Positions 13,735-23,081 of a DNA stretch of 64,000 nt are shown here, one piece after another. Location of the stretch: assembly GCF_002161445.1 (NCBI RefSeq), contig NZ_NFHT01000002.1:62001-126000 (forward strand), in the 5' to 3' direction. A program made the translations under genes and the position numbers. This DNA is from Alistipes sp. An66 (lineage in GTDB: Bacteria; Bacteroidota; Bacteroidia; Bacteroidales; Rikenellaceae). Each line of letters begins with the position of its first letter. Positions within the stretch are counted from its first letter, which is position 1. The notes beneath the pieces were generated by a model that was not told the DNA's origin, made no database searches, and saw nothing but the letters and a program-made list of their open reading frames with translations.

Positions 13735-16700
13735 ATGAAAAACATGAAATCCGGAATTCTCCTTTATTTATATATGGTCTGCGCCGGGCTCCTCTCCGCT
13801 TTCTGCAGGGCAACGGCCGGCGAACAGTACAACTACCGGCAGATCACGCCCCGAGACGGAATGCTCTCCAACGTCCGGTGCGTCCATGCCGAAAAACGGG
13901 GATTCGTCTGGATCGGCTCCTCGACGGAGGGACTGATGCGCTTCGACAACTACCTGCCCCGCCGCTACTCTTCGCACGACAAGGGCGAACACGCCCTGCC
14001 GGGCAACAACATCGCACAGATCGCCGAAGACAGCCTCGGACAAATCTGGGTGCTGACAAACAAGGGACTGGCCCGCTATCGTCCTGAAACAGACGATTTT
14101 TACATCCCGAAACAGCCGTCCGAGCCGGGGGGGGGAAATCTCATCGTCCACTGTGCCCGCCCGGTTGCGGGCGGCATGCTCTTCGGATCGCAGAACCAGA
14201 TCTTCCGCTATGACTATGCCGACGACAAGATCCGCCTGTTGCTGAACCTCCGCCGGGAGGAGCCCTACCCCATACATGCGCTGTATCCCCTGGAGGACGG
14301 GAATTTTCTCTGCTTCAACCGCTGGCGCGGAGTGCTGGTGGCGGACTCCCGAAGCGGCGAGACCCGGCAGCCGGCATTCGGAAGCCAGAAGGAGAATACG
14401 TCGATTCTGGTCGACTCACAAGGCAGGGTGTGGCTCTCGCCCTACAACCGGGGCATCGAGTGTTTCGATCCGGAAGGGCGTCGGATCGCGGTCTACAACA
14501 CCGGGAACTCGGCATTGAGCAACAACGTGGTTCTCTGCATGACCGAGCAGGAGGGCAAAATCTGGATCGGCACCGACGGCGGCGGCATCAACATCCTCGA
14601 CCCGCAGACGAAGAGGATCTCGGTATTGAAACACCTGCCCGGAAACCCGTACACCCTGCCGTGCAACTCCATCCGCTCGCTCCACGGCGATGCGAACGGC
14701 ACGATCTGGGCCGGACGGATCCGCGGCGGCCTGATCATCATCCGCAAATCGGACGTGAAGATCCATGTCGGCACGCAGCCGATGAGCCCCGACGGGTTGA
14801 GCGCCGAATCGGTACTCTGCCTCTACCAGGAACCGGGGTCCGAACAGGTATGGATCGGCACCGACGGCGGCGGCATCAACCGCTTCGATCCCCGCACCGA
14901 ACGCTTCACCCACTATCCGTCGACCTTCGGATACAAGATCGCCTCGATTGCAGGACTTTCGCGGCAGGAGCTCCTGCTGTCGATCTTCTCGAAGGGTCTT
15001 TACACGTTCGACAAACGATCCGGACGCCTCTCCGCCCTGAATTGCGAAGACAGCCTGCTCCGCTATCAGACGACGTACAGCGGGCAGTCGGTGAACCTGC
15101 TGCGGGAGAGCGACAGCACCATTCTGTTCTTCGCCAAACCCTCGTACCGCTACCATACGCGCACGAGACGCATGGAAAGGCTCGAAACGCCGGATTGGCT
15201 CCATGCCGGCTTCCCGATCGCGCATGAAAACGGGAAAAGCTACTTCCACGACCAATGGCACGTCTACGAAACGGAACTCGGTTCGAACCGGATCGAGACC
15301 CTTTTCGGAACCGGGCAGGATACGCTCATCAACAGCATCGCGCGCACTGCGGAGGGCGCCTTCTGGATCGCCACCGACAAGGGCGTCCTCCTCCGACAGC
15401 CCGGAGCGGCGCGCTGCGAGGAGATCCCGACCCCCTTCTTCCGGACGCTGCAAGCCGTCGTCTGCGACACCCGGGGACGGGTCTGGGCCGGGACCGACAA
15501 CGGCATCTTCGTCCGGCTGCCCGACGTCGGGCGCTTCATCCCGTTCGGCGAGTCGGAAGAGGACGCATGGAACGAATTCCAGCCGAAGGCGCGCCTCGCG
15601 ACCGGCGACGGCAGCGTCTATCTGGGCGGAACCGGAGGGCTGTTCCATGTGAGCGCCGTCCACACGCCGCCCCCGGCGGACGCCCCCGACATCGGGTTGA
15701 TGGACGCCGTTCTGGACGGCGAACGGGCCGCCAACCGGCCCCCCGACGAGGAGCTCCGGATCCCCTGGACCAACAAGACGCTCGTCATCCGGATCCGGGT
15801 GCAGGAGGACGACTTCTTCCGCAAACGCCTCTACCGGTTCCGCGTCACGGGCGACAACTACCGGGAGGAGTTCGACTCCAACAACCCGGAGCTGATGCTG
15901 CGGAACCTCGTGCCGGGGCACTACGTCATCGAGGCGACCTGCAACACCGCAGGCGGAGAGTGGGCCGCGTGGAAACCCGTATTGCGATGCGTGGTCAATC
16001 CCCCGTGGTACAGGAGCGGATGGTTCACGGCGCTGTGGATCCTCGCTGCGGCGGGGCTGATTCTGGGCCTCTTCTTCCTGCTCCTGCGCCGCAAGGAGCT
16101 CCGCATGCAGCGGGAACTCGACCGCCACAGGCAGCAGATCGCCGAGGACAAGGTGCGCTTCCTGATCAACATCAGCCACGAGCTGCGCACGCCGCTCACG
16201 TTGATCCTCGGACCGTTGGGACGGCTGATCCGAAGCGCCCCGGATGCCGTGACCGACCGTTCGCTGCTGAAAAAGATCTACAAGCAGGCACAGCGCATGA
16301 AGGAGCTGATCAACATGGTCCTCACGCTGCGCAAGATGGAAACCGGCGTCACGACGCTCCACCCCCAGTCCCGGGACGTGAACGAGTGGGTACGGGAGAT
16401 CGTGGAGGATTTCCGCCTCGAGGCCGACGACCGCGAGATCGAACTCCGGGTGGAGGAGGACCCGCAGGCGGGAGTCCGGAGTTTCGACACGGAAAAGTGC
16501 ATGATCGTGTTGAGCAATCTGTTGATCAACGCACTCAAACACAGCCCGGACCGAAGCCGGATCACCGTCCGGACGGAATACGAGGCCGCACGGAAACGGA
16601 TCCGGATCTCGGTGATCGACCGCGGCTGCGGCTTGGAGGGCGTGGATGTGGAGCGGCTGTTCACCCGCTTCTATCAGGGCGACAGCGAGCGGAGCGGTTC

Positions 16701-17691
16701 GGGAATCGGGCTTTCGTATGCGAAGATTCTGGTGGAGCAGCACGGCGGGACGATCGGTGCGGCCGAGAACCCCGAAGGCGGTGCAACGTTCCATTTCGAA
16801 TTGCCGGCGACGCTCTCCGGGGAGACGATCGAACACGCCCCCCGGAACTACCTCAACGAACTGCTCGAATCGGGTGCAGCCGAAAATACGGCGGGAGCGG
16901 AGCCCGACCTGTCGCAACTCTCGATGCTCGTCGTCGAAGACGACAAGGAGCTGGTGGGCTTCCTGAAAACGGAATTCGCACCCCGGACGAAACAGCTCTT
17001 CACGGCCCACGACGGAGTCGAAGCGCTGGAAATCCTCGAAAAGGCGCCGGTCGACATTATCGTCAGCGACGTGATGATGCCCCGGATGAACGGCTACGAA
17101 TTGTGCCGTCAGGTCAAGGAGCGCATCGACATCAGCCACATCCCGGTGATCCTGCTCACGGCGCGCAACGACGAACAGAGTCAGCTGCTCGGCTACAATT
17201 ACGGCGCGGACGGATACATGGCCAAACCCTTCGAAATCGAGATGCTGTCGGCAATGATCGCCAACCTGCTCCGCAACCGGAATCTGATCCGGGAGCGCTA
17301 TCGGCAGCAGAGCGTCATGCCGGCACCGGAAGAGACGGCATTCAGTTCGGCGGACGAACGGTTTCTGATCAAACTCCGCACGCTGGTGGAGGAGAATCTG
17401 CAACAGGTACAGTTCAACATTCCGTACCTGTGCCGCGAGATCGGCATGAGCCGCACGGTTCTCTACAACAAATTGAAGCAACTCACGGGACTGAACGTCA
17501 AGGAGTACGTAACGAAGATCCGCATCGAACGGGCCTGCCGGCTCATCCGGGAGACGGACATCTCGATCACGGAGGTTGCCGAACAGACGGGCTTCTCCTC
17601 ATCGCGTTATTTCAGCACGGCCTTCAAGCAGTATATGGGCGTAACGCCGTCGCAGTACAAGAGCGATCCGCAGGCGGAGCAGGAGTCGTAA
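13735..17691 (+). CDS. Hybrid two-component system sensor/regulator (HTCS) of PUL 1
   Basis: One-protein sensor that binds an oligosaccharide in the periplasm and activates its PUL. It is 1318 aa. A signal anchor is followed by beta-propeller repeats at about 35-690 (WIGTDGGGIN occurs twice), a Y_Y_Y domain at about 695-765, and a membrane helix at about 765-790 (ALWILAAAGLILGLFFLLLR). Next come the histidine kinase with H815 in NISHELRTPL and an ATPase domain (GSGIGLSYAKILVEQHGG). The receiver has D1112 in SDVMMPRMNG, and an AraC-type HTH is C-terminal. I used the ATG at 13735; the one at 13744 is equally possible, and earlier in-frame ATGs lie in non-coding-looking DNA. A nine-G tract at 14127-14135 encodes part of PGGGN. 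It diverges from susC. Confidence 0.95.
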   Translation: MKNMKSGILLYLYMVCAGLLSAFCRATAGEQYNYRQITPRDGMLSNVRCVHAEKRGFVWIGSSTEGLMRFDNYLPRRYSSHDKGEHALPGNNIAQIAEDSLGQIWVLTNKGLARYRPETDDFYIPKQPSEPGGGNLIVHCARPVAGGMLFGSQNQIFRYDYADDKIRLLLNLRREEPYPIHALYPLEDGNFLCFNRWRGVLVADSRSGETRQPAFGSQKENTSILVDSQGRVWLSPYNRGIECFDPEGRRIAVYNTGNSALSNNVVLCMTEQEGKIWIGTDGGGINILDPQTKRISVLKHLPGNPYTLPCNSIRSLHGDANGTIWAGRIRGGLIIIRKSDVKIHVGTQPMSPDGLSAESVLCLYQEPGSEQVWIGTDGGGINRFDPRTERFTHYPSTFGYKIASIAGLSRQELLLSIFSKGLYTFDKRSGRLSALNCEDSLLRYQTTYSGQSVNLLRESDSTILFFAKPSYRYHTRTRRMERLETPDWLHAGFPIAHENGKSYFHDQWHVYETELGSNRIETLFGTGQDTLINSIARTAEGAFWIATDKGVLLRQPGAARCEEIPTPFFRTLQAVVCDTRGRVWAGTDNGIFVRLPDVGRFIPFGESEEDAWNEFQPKARLATGDGSVYLGGTGGLFHVSAVHTPPPADAPDIGLMDAVLDGERAANRPPDEELRIPWTNKTLVIRIRVQEDDFFRKRLYRFRVTGDNYREEFDSNNPELMLRNLVPGHYVIEATCNTAGGEWAAWKPVLRCVVNPPWYRSGWFTALWILAAAGLILGLFFLLLRRKELRMQRELDRHRQQIAEDKVRFLINISHELRTPLTLILGPLGRLIRSAPDAVTDRSLLKKIYKQAQRMKELINMVLTLRKMETGVTTLHPQSRDVNEWVREIVEDFRLEADDREIELRVEEDPQAGVRSFDTEKCMIVLSNLLINALKHSPDRSRITVRTEYEAARKRIRISVIDRGCGLEGVDVERLFTRFYQGDSERSGSGIGLSYAKILVEQHGGTIGAAENPEGGATFHFELPATLSGETIEHAPRNYLNELLESGAAENTAGAEPDLSQLSMLVVEDDKELVGFLKTEFAPRTKQLFTAHDGVEALEILEKAPVDIIVSDVMMPRMNGYELCRQVKERIDISHIPVILLTARNDEQSQLLGYNYGADGYMAKPFEIEMLSAMIANLLRNRNLIRERYRQQSVMPAPEETAFSSADERFLIKLRTLVEENLQQVQFNIPYLCREIGMSRTVLYNKLKQLTGLNVKEYVTKIRIERACRLIRETDISITEVAEQTGFSSSRYFSTAFKQYMGVTPSQYKSDPQAEQES

Positions 17692-17842
17692 GGATCCTGC
17701 TCGCGCGGGAACCCGCAAAGGCCGGCAGAGAAGCGGAAAAGCGAAAAAAGACCGGACCGGCAGAACCGGACGAAAAGAGCGAACCGGACGAAAAGTCGGC
17801 CGGGAAGACAGAAAAGAGCCGGAAAGGCAAAACGCAGTCGGA
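17692..17842 (+). repeat. Purine-rich low-complexity stretch between convergent genes
   Basis: 151 bp between the regulator stop and the convergent sigma-factor stop. The plus strand is strongly A/G-rich, with a near-tandem word GAACCGGACGAAAAG (two copies near 17765-17800) and many GGAAAAGCG-like words. I see no clear hairpin terminator or gene. Similar DNA follows three other stop codons in this window. Confidence 0.6.
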
Positions 17843-18376
17843 TCAGAGCGTTTCCAGTTCCGCCTTCAACTCCCGGAGGGCCAGGACGATATGGTTGTTC
17901 ACCGTATTGATGCTCAAATTGAGGTGACGGGCGATCTCGCTGTTGGAATACCCCAGATAACGGCTCATCCGGAAAATCCGCTGCCGTTGAGGAGGCATGC
18001 GGTCGATGACCAGTTCGATCATCATCGCCAGATTCTCGGCATTGATCTGCTCGTCGATGCTGAACATCGTCCGGGCTTTCGCACTCTTCCGCTCATACTG
18101 CATCACGATCTTCTGATGCTCGTAGATGTCGAAGATCGCATTGCGCGCCGCCCGGAAAAGATAGCGGTCCAAAGATTCCACTTTCGGAATGATCTCCCGG
18201 TTCTCCCACAAACGCATGAAGACATTGTGCACGACATCGTCCGTAAGCAGATTGTCGTGCAACAACTTGCTCACAAAACAACGCATCTTCGGAGCAAACT
18301 CCTTGTAGATCTGCGCAAAAGCCTCGGTGTCTGCATCCTGTCCGGGGGAGGGTACGAGCCGTATTTTCTTCTGCAT
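17843..18376 (-). CDS. ECF-type RNA polymerase sigma factor (PUL 2 regulator)
   Basis: Extracytoplasmic-function sigma factor, 177 aa from the ATG at 18376. Sigma region 2 is at about 18-85 (DDVVHNVFMRLWENR, YLFRAARNAIFDIYEHQ). Region 4 is at about 115-172 (MPPQRQRIFRMSRYLGYSNSEIA, then a helix-turn-helix in LNLSINTVNNHI). An upstream in-frame ATG at 18388 exists, but a perfect -7 box at 18394-18401 would put the transcript start at about 18387, which excludes it. It diverges from fecR, whose product should hold it inactive; most Bacteroidetes pairs are co-directional. Its predicted target is the susC series to its right. Confidence 0.92.
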   Translation of the reverse strand: MQKKIRLVPSPGQDADTEAFAQIYKEFAPKMRCFVSKLLHDNLLTDDVVHNVFMRLWENREIIPKVESLDRYLFRAARNAIFDIYEHQKIVMQYERKSAKARTMFSIDEQINAENLAMMIELVIDRMPPQRQRIFRMSRYLGYSNSEIARHLNLSINTVNNHIVLALRELKAELETL

Positions 18377-18393
18377 CCGGGAAGGCATTTGCA

Positions 18394-18401
18394 CAAAAAT
18401 A
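18394..18401 (-). promoter_or_regulatory. -7 box of the ECF sigma gene
   Basis: TATTTTTG on the minus strand, an exact TAnnTTTG match, lies about 18 bp before the ATG at 18376. No convincing -33 element is visible. It decides the start codon chosen for the sigma factor. Confidence 0.45.
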
Positions 18402-18499
18402 GAAAAAAAATCCACGCTCCGACGCAGAAACGAAAAATATTCGAAATTCTGCAAATCGCATTGGTGAATCCCTTCGTCTGGACCGTCTTATAATAAAAA

Positions 18500-19507
18500 A
18501 TGGCAGAAAAAATGTCCGATCAAGAGTGCATAAAGCGAATTTTGGATTCGTTCACCCGCCGCGAAACCGGCGAAGAAGCCCGTCAGAAATTCCGCCAATG
18601 GATCACCGATCCGGAGGAGCGGAAGGAGAAGGACCAGGCGCTGGAAGCGCTGTGGAACGAAACCCGGGCTGATTTCACTGCCGCCGACGAGGCGGGCTGG
18701 GAGCGGCTCGCAACGGCGATCGCCGCCCGGAAGCGCCACGTTCGGCTCCGCCTGTGGCGCCGCACGGCTCTCGGAGCCGCCGCCGTCCTGATCCTCGGAC
18801 TCTTCGTCGCCCAGCATCTGCTGCTCTCGAAGCGGATCGAACGGGCCGAACAGGACCGGACGCTCTGCTACGTCACCTCGCCGGGAAGCAAGGGCGAATT
18901 CACACTGCCCGACGGCAGTTCGGTATGGCTCAACGGCAACAGCCGGCTGACGCTCTCCGAGCAGTTCGACGGGGCCCTGCGGAGCGTGAAACTCGAAGGC
19001 GAAGGATTCTTCGACGTCACCCGGAATCCCGAACGCCCCTTCATCGTCGAGATCGGGAAACGTCGGATCGAAGTGCTCGGCACGGCCTTCGATGTGAAGA
19101 GCTACGCCCATCTCGACTATCAGGAGGTGGTGCTGGTGCGCGGATCGGTAGACATCCGCTCGGAGAACGGACAGGTCGTCCGCCTGAAACCCAACGAACG
19201 CTACGTCGCCCAGACGCAGGGCGACGAAATGACGGTCTCGATGGTCAATGCCTCGGATTACAGCCACTGGATGGATCGTCTGCTGATCTTCGACAACAAG
19301 CCCTTCGGCAACATCCTCATCAGTCTCGAACGCTGGTACAACATGGAGTTCGACATCGCCCGCAACGTTGACCTCAAAGCCCACCTCTCGTTCAACGTCA
19401 AATACGAATCCGTGGACGAGATCCTGCGGGCCATCTCGCTGATCATTCCGATCCGCTACCATATCGACTATGTGAACAACCGCGTGCACATCGCAGCCAG
19501 GAAATGA
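18500..19507 (+). CDS. FecR-family anti-sigma factor
   Basis: Inner-membrane anti-sigma/signal transducer, 335 aa. The N-terminal cytoplasmic sigma-binding part is about 1-85, a single membrane helix about 89-109, and the periplasmic FecR domain about 120-235 (LPDGSSVWLNGNSRL, LEGEGFFDV). A C-terminal DUF4974-type domain spans about 260-335 (MEFDIARNVDLKAHLSFN). The downstream SusC carries an STN domain, the usual contact for FecR, so receptor, FecR and the divergent sigma factor form a trans-envelope signalling chain. The ATG at 18512 (M5) is an alternative start. Confidence 0.94.
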   Translation: MAEKMSDQECIKRILDSFTRRETGEEARQKFRQWITDPEERKEKDQALEALWNETRADFTAADEAGWERLATAIAARKRHVRLRLWRRTALGAAAVLILGLFVAQHLLLSKRIERAEQDRTLCYVTSPGSKGEFTLPDGSSVWLNGNSRLTLSEQFDGALRSVKLEGEGFFDVTRNPERPFIVEIGKRRIEVLGTAFDVKSYAHLDYQEVVLVRGSVDIRSENGQVVRLKPNERYVAQTQGDEMTVSMVNASDYSHWMDRLLIFDNKPFGNILISLERWYNMEFDIARNVDLKAHLSFNVKYESVDEILRAISLIIPIRYHIDYVNNRVHIAARK

Positions 19508-19570
19508 CCGGCAGCCGCCGCAACGAAACAACCGACCCAACCTGAATACGAACCTTAAACACACCTGCCC

Positions 19571-19622
19571 ATGAAACAGAGCCAACCCTGACCCAAAACA
19601 AACGGGCTCCCGAAAGAGCCCG
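19571..19622 (+). promoter_or_regulatory. Leader-like mini-ORF and hairpin before PUL 2 susC
   Basis: In the 191-bp gap between fecR and susC, a six-codon frame (ATG at 19571, stop TGA at 19589-19591, peptide MKQSQP) precedes a 7-bp hairpin, CGGGCTC (19603-19609) paired with GAGCCCG (19616-19622). No strong T run follows. It may be a weak terminator, an attenuator or chance. No consensus promoter is obvious before susC, which would fit use of the ECF sigma factor. Confidence 0.35.
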
Positions 19623-19698
19623 CTTGCGACTTTTCAAAGCCTTTTTGCGTAATGTCCGGCCAGATATTACCGCTAACTTCAAAAAATCTTTCAAATTT

Positions 19699-22600
19699 AT
19701 GGATAAAATTCGAAAAATTCAGGGTTTTATCAAAAAATGTGTCCCTGAATGCGGAATGATTGCCCTGACGGCGGTATTCCTGCTCTGCTCTCTGACCCTT
19801 TTCGCGCAGGATTCGAACAAAACGATCAAGATCGACGTCAAGAATGTCAGCGTCAAAGAGTTCCTGACCCGGATCGAGACCCAAAGCGACTATTCGTTCA
19901 TATATAAGGATGCCGACATCGACGCCTCGAAGGTCGTGACCCTCCAAGCCACCGGCACCGTCGAACAACTCGTCCGGCAGGTTCTTCCGGATTTCGCCAT
20001 GCGGATCGAGAACCGCATGATCATCCTCACCCGCAACACGGCGTCGTCCGACGTCGCCGCAGAGAAGGGCCGGATGCGGCAGATCAAGGGCGTCGTGGCC
20101 AGCGTCAACGGCGAAGCCATCGTCGGCGCCACAATCATGGTGAAAGGCAACAACTCGCTCGGAACCGTTACGGGCGAAGGCGGACGCTTCACGCTGTCGG
20201 TACCTCCCGGGACGACACTCGTCGCCTCGTTCATCGGCTACCAGACCGAAGAGGTCCCCGTCGGCACGCGCACGAACGTCGAGATCCGCATGGCCGAGGA
20301 TACGAAAGCCATCGACGAGGTGGTCGTGATGGGTTACGGCAGCCAGCGCAAGGTGACCCTGACCGGTTCGGTGGCCACGACCTCCGGCGAGTCGCTCGTC
20401 AAGAGTTCGTCGGTCAACCTCTCGCAGGGCCTCGCAGGACGTATCTCCGGCGTCATCGTCAACAACCGCTCGGGTGAGCCCGGACGCGACGACGCCGTGA
20501 TGTACATCCGCGGCCGCAGCACGCTCGGCGACAACTCGCCGCTGATCATCATCGACGGAATCGCAGGCCGCGGCGACGAGTTCAGCCGTCTGTCCGGCGA
20601 CGAGATCGAGAGCGTCACGGTTCTGAAAGACGCCTCGGCCGCCATCTACGGTTCGCGCTCGGCCAACGGCGTCATCCTCGTAACGACCAAGCGCGGGCAG
20701 ATGAACACCGCCCCGCGGATCACCTTCAACTACGACCTCGGTCTGCAACAGCCCACACGGCTCGTCGAAATGGCCGACGCCGTGCTCTATGCCGAATCCT
20801 ACAACGCCTCGAAGGCCATCGACGGAGGAGCCCCGATGTACACGCCCGAACAGATCCAGAAATACCGCGACGGTTCGGATCCCGTGCTCTACCCCAACAC
20901 CGACTGGTTCGACACCATCATCAAGACCCTCTCGGCACAGCACAAATACGGCGTGTCGGTGAGCGGCGGCACCCAGCGGCTGGGCTACTTCGTACAGGTC
21001 AACGGCCAGTACCAGGACGGTATCTACGAGAAGAGCGCCACGGAATACAAGCAGTACAGCGTCCGCTCGAACCTCGACATCCAGGTAACCAACAGCCTCA
21101 AAGTGGGCTTCGACCTCTCGGCCCGCGAGCAGCACAAGAACTACTCGGCCTTTCCGAGCGACGACTACGGAATCTTCTACATCGCCACGCGCATGAAGCC
21201 CACCAGCGGCGCCTATTACCCCAACGGCATGCTGCGCGGCGGCACCAACCCCGCCGTGCTGGTGCAGGACCTGACGGGCTACGACCGCACGAAGATCAAC
21301 ACCCTGAACTCGACCTTCACGGCCGAGTGGGACCTGGGGTGGCTCACCAAGGGGCTGTCGGTGAAGGGCAACCTCGCCTACGACGTCGTGTCGAACTTCC
21401 GCAAGAACTGGCAGCAGCCCTGGGAGTACTACTCCTACGACGAGGTGACCCAGCAGTATGAGAAGCATACGAGCTCCTACTGGACCACGCCCACGCTGCG
21501 CGAATACCAGACCCGGACCTCGAACCTCACGCTCAACGCCACGATCAACTACAACCGGGAGTTCAACGGCCACAACGTCGACGTCATGCTCGGCTTCGAG
21601 CAGAGCCAGTACCGCAAGGACTATCTCGCGGCTTCGCGGCTCAAATACGGCTCGGACGCCCTCGACGAACTTTTCGCCGGCGATGCCGACAAGAACTATT
21701 TCGACAACGACGGCTATGCCGCCGAGACGGCCCGCCGAAGCTACTTCGGACGATTCAGCTACGACTACCGGAGCAAATATCTGTTGCAGGTGATCATGCG
21801 TTACGACGGGTCGGAGAACTTCCCGAAGGACAACCGCTGGGGCTTCTTCCCCGGCGTGTCGGCCGGCTGGCGCATCTCCGAGGAGCCGTTCGTCAAGGAC
21901 AACCTCCTGTGGCTGACCAACCTCAAACTCCGCCTCTCCTACGGCGAGCAGGGTAACGACCAGATCGACGCCTTCCAGTACGTCACGACCTACGCCTACT
22001 CGGACTCGACGATCTACAAGACCAAGTACGACGACAAGGATGTCAACTTCATCATCCCGGGCACCACGCCCAACCCGTTCGTGACGTGGGAGGTCGCCAA
22101 GACCTGGAACCTCGGTCTCGACGGCGAGATCAAGGGCGGACTGCTCTCCTGGGAGCTGGAATACTTCCACACGCGGCGTGAGAATATCCTCTGCACGCGC
22201 AACGCCTCGATCCCCAACTATTCGGGACTGACCTCGCTGCCCGACGAGAACATCGGCATCGTCCAGAACAGCGGCGTCGAGTTCCAGCTGGCCCACCAGG
22301 GACGCTCGGCCGACGGCAACTTCCGCTACCGCATCGCCGGCAACTTCCTCTATGCCAAGAACAAGGTGATCTACATGGACGAGGCGCCCTGGCCCGAAGG
22401 CCACGACTACATGAAACTCGAAGGCCACCCGATGGGCTCGGGACTCTACTACCAGGTCATCGGCATCAACAAGACCGAGGAGGATCTGATGAAATACCCG
22501 CAGATGGCCGGAGCCACGCTCGGCGACTTCATCTATGCCGACCTCGACGGCGACGGCGAGATCACGAACCTCGACCGCAAGCGCTGCGACCTGACCACCG

Positions 22601-23067
22601 TGCCGCAGATCGTCTACGGCCTGAACTTCTCGGCCACCTACAAGAACTGGGACTTCATGGCGCTGTTCCAGGGTCAGGCCCGCGCCCGCTACTACTACGC
22701 TCCGTTGAAGGATCACGTCTCCGGGAACGTGGAACGCGAGGCCGCCGAAAAGGCCTGGACGCTCGACAACCGCGACTCGAACTACCCGCGCATGGGATCG
22801 AGCGTATCGAGCGCCAGCATCAACCGCAGTTCGTTCTACTACAAGAATGCCGCCTTCCTGCGCCTGAAAAACCTCGAAATCGGCTACACCTTCCCGCAAC
22901 GCTTCTTCGGCAAGTCGGGCATCAAGGGGCTGCGGCTCTATGTCGGCGGTTACAACCTCTTCACGATCGACCAGCTGAAAACCGTCGACCCCGAAACCAG
23001 CGACGAGGAGCTGCAAACCTATCCGCAGATGCGCATCTACAATGCAGGTGTTAAAATCATGTTCTAA
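19699..23067 (+). CDS. SusC-family TonB-dependent receptor with STN domain (PUL 2)
   Basis: Outer-membrane TonB-dependent importer, 1122 aa from the ATG at 19699, which is followed by a normal signal sequence (cleavage near LTLFAQ). In order: an STN signalling domain at about 42-112, a carboxypeptidase-regulatory-like domain at about 128-200, the conserved IDEVVVMGYGS at 205-215, a plug (AAIYGSRSANGVILVTTK), and a beta-barrel ending in AGVKIMF. The STN domain marks receptors that signal through FecR, matching the upstream gene. It is the first gene of a tightly spaced plus-strand series that runs to 41549. Aromatic-rich loops suggest a glycan or glycopeptide ligand, but specificity is not readable. 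Confidence 0.96.
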   Translation: MDKIRKIQGFIKKCVPECGMIALTAVFLLCSLTLFAQDSNKTIKIDVKNVSVKEFLTRIETQSDYSFIYKDADIDASKVVTLQATGTVEQLVRQVLPDFAMRIENRMIILTRNTASSDVAAEKGRMRQIKGVVASVNGEAIVGATIMVKGNNSLGTVTGEGGRFTLSVPPGTTLVASFIGYQTEEVPVGTRTNVEIRMAEDTKAIDEVVVMGYGSQRKVTLTGSVATTSGESLVKSSSVNLSQGLAGRISGVIVNNRSGEPGRDDAVMYIRGRSTLGDNSPLIIIDGIAGRGDEFSRLSGDEIESVTVLKDASAAIYGSRSANGVILVTTKRGQMNTAPRITFNYDLGLQQPTRLVEMADAVLYAESYNASKAIDGGAPMYTPEQIQKYRDGSDPVLYPNTDWFDTIIKTLSAQHKYGVSVSGGTQRLGYFVQVNGQYQDGIYEKSATEYKQYSVRSNLDIQVTNSLKVGFDLSAREQHKNYSAFPSDDYGIFYIATRMKPTSGAYYPNGMLRGGTNPAVLVQDLTGYDRTKINTLNSTFTAEWDLGWLTKGLSVKGNLAYDVVSNFRKNWQQPWEYYSYDEVTQQYEKHTSSYWTTPTLREYQTRTSNLTLNATINYNREFNGHNVDVMLGFEQSQYRKDYLAASRLKYGSDALDELFAGDADKNYFDNDGYAAETARRSYFGRFSYDYRSKYLLQVIMRYDGSENFPKDNRWGFFPGVSAGWRISEEPFVKDNLLWLTNLKLRLSYGEQGNDQIDAFQYVTTYAYSDSTIYKTKYDDKDVNFIIPGTTPNPFVTWEVAKTWNLGLDGEIKGGLLSWELEYFHTRRENILCTRNASIPNYSGLTSLPDENIGIVQNSGVEFQLAHQGRSADGNFRYRIAGNFLYAKNKVIYMDEAPWPEGHDYMKLEGHPMGSGLYYQVIGINKTEEDLMKYPQMAGATLGDFIYADLDGDGEITNLDRKRCDLTTVPQIVYGLNFSATYKNWDFMALFQGQARARYYYAPLKDHVSGNVEREAAEKAWTLDNRDSNYPRMGSSVSSASINRSSFYYKNAAFLRLKNLEIGYTFPQRFFGKSGIKGLRLYVGGYNLFTIDQLKTVDPETSDEELQTYPQMRIYNAGVKIMF

Positions 23068-23081
23068 AACCGACCATCCCC

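Noticed and set aside
14416..17481. 1021-codon minus-strand open frame opposite the HTCS gene
   Set aside because: Shadow; the HTCS kinase, receiver and HTH motifs are all on the plus strand.
19555..23016. 1153-codon minus-strand open frame opposite PUL 2 susC
   Set aside because: Shadow of susC, with no recognisable motif; the plus-strand protein is complete and canonical.
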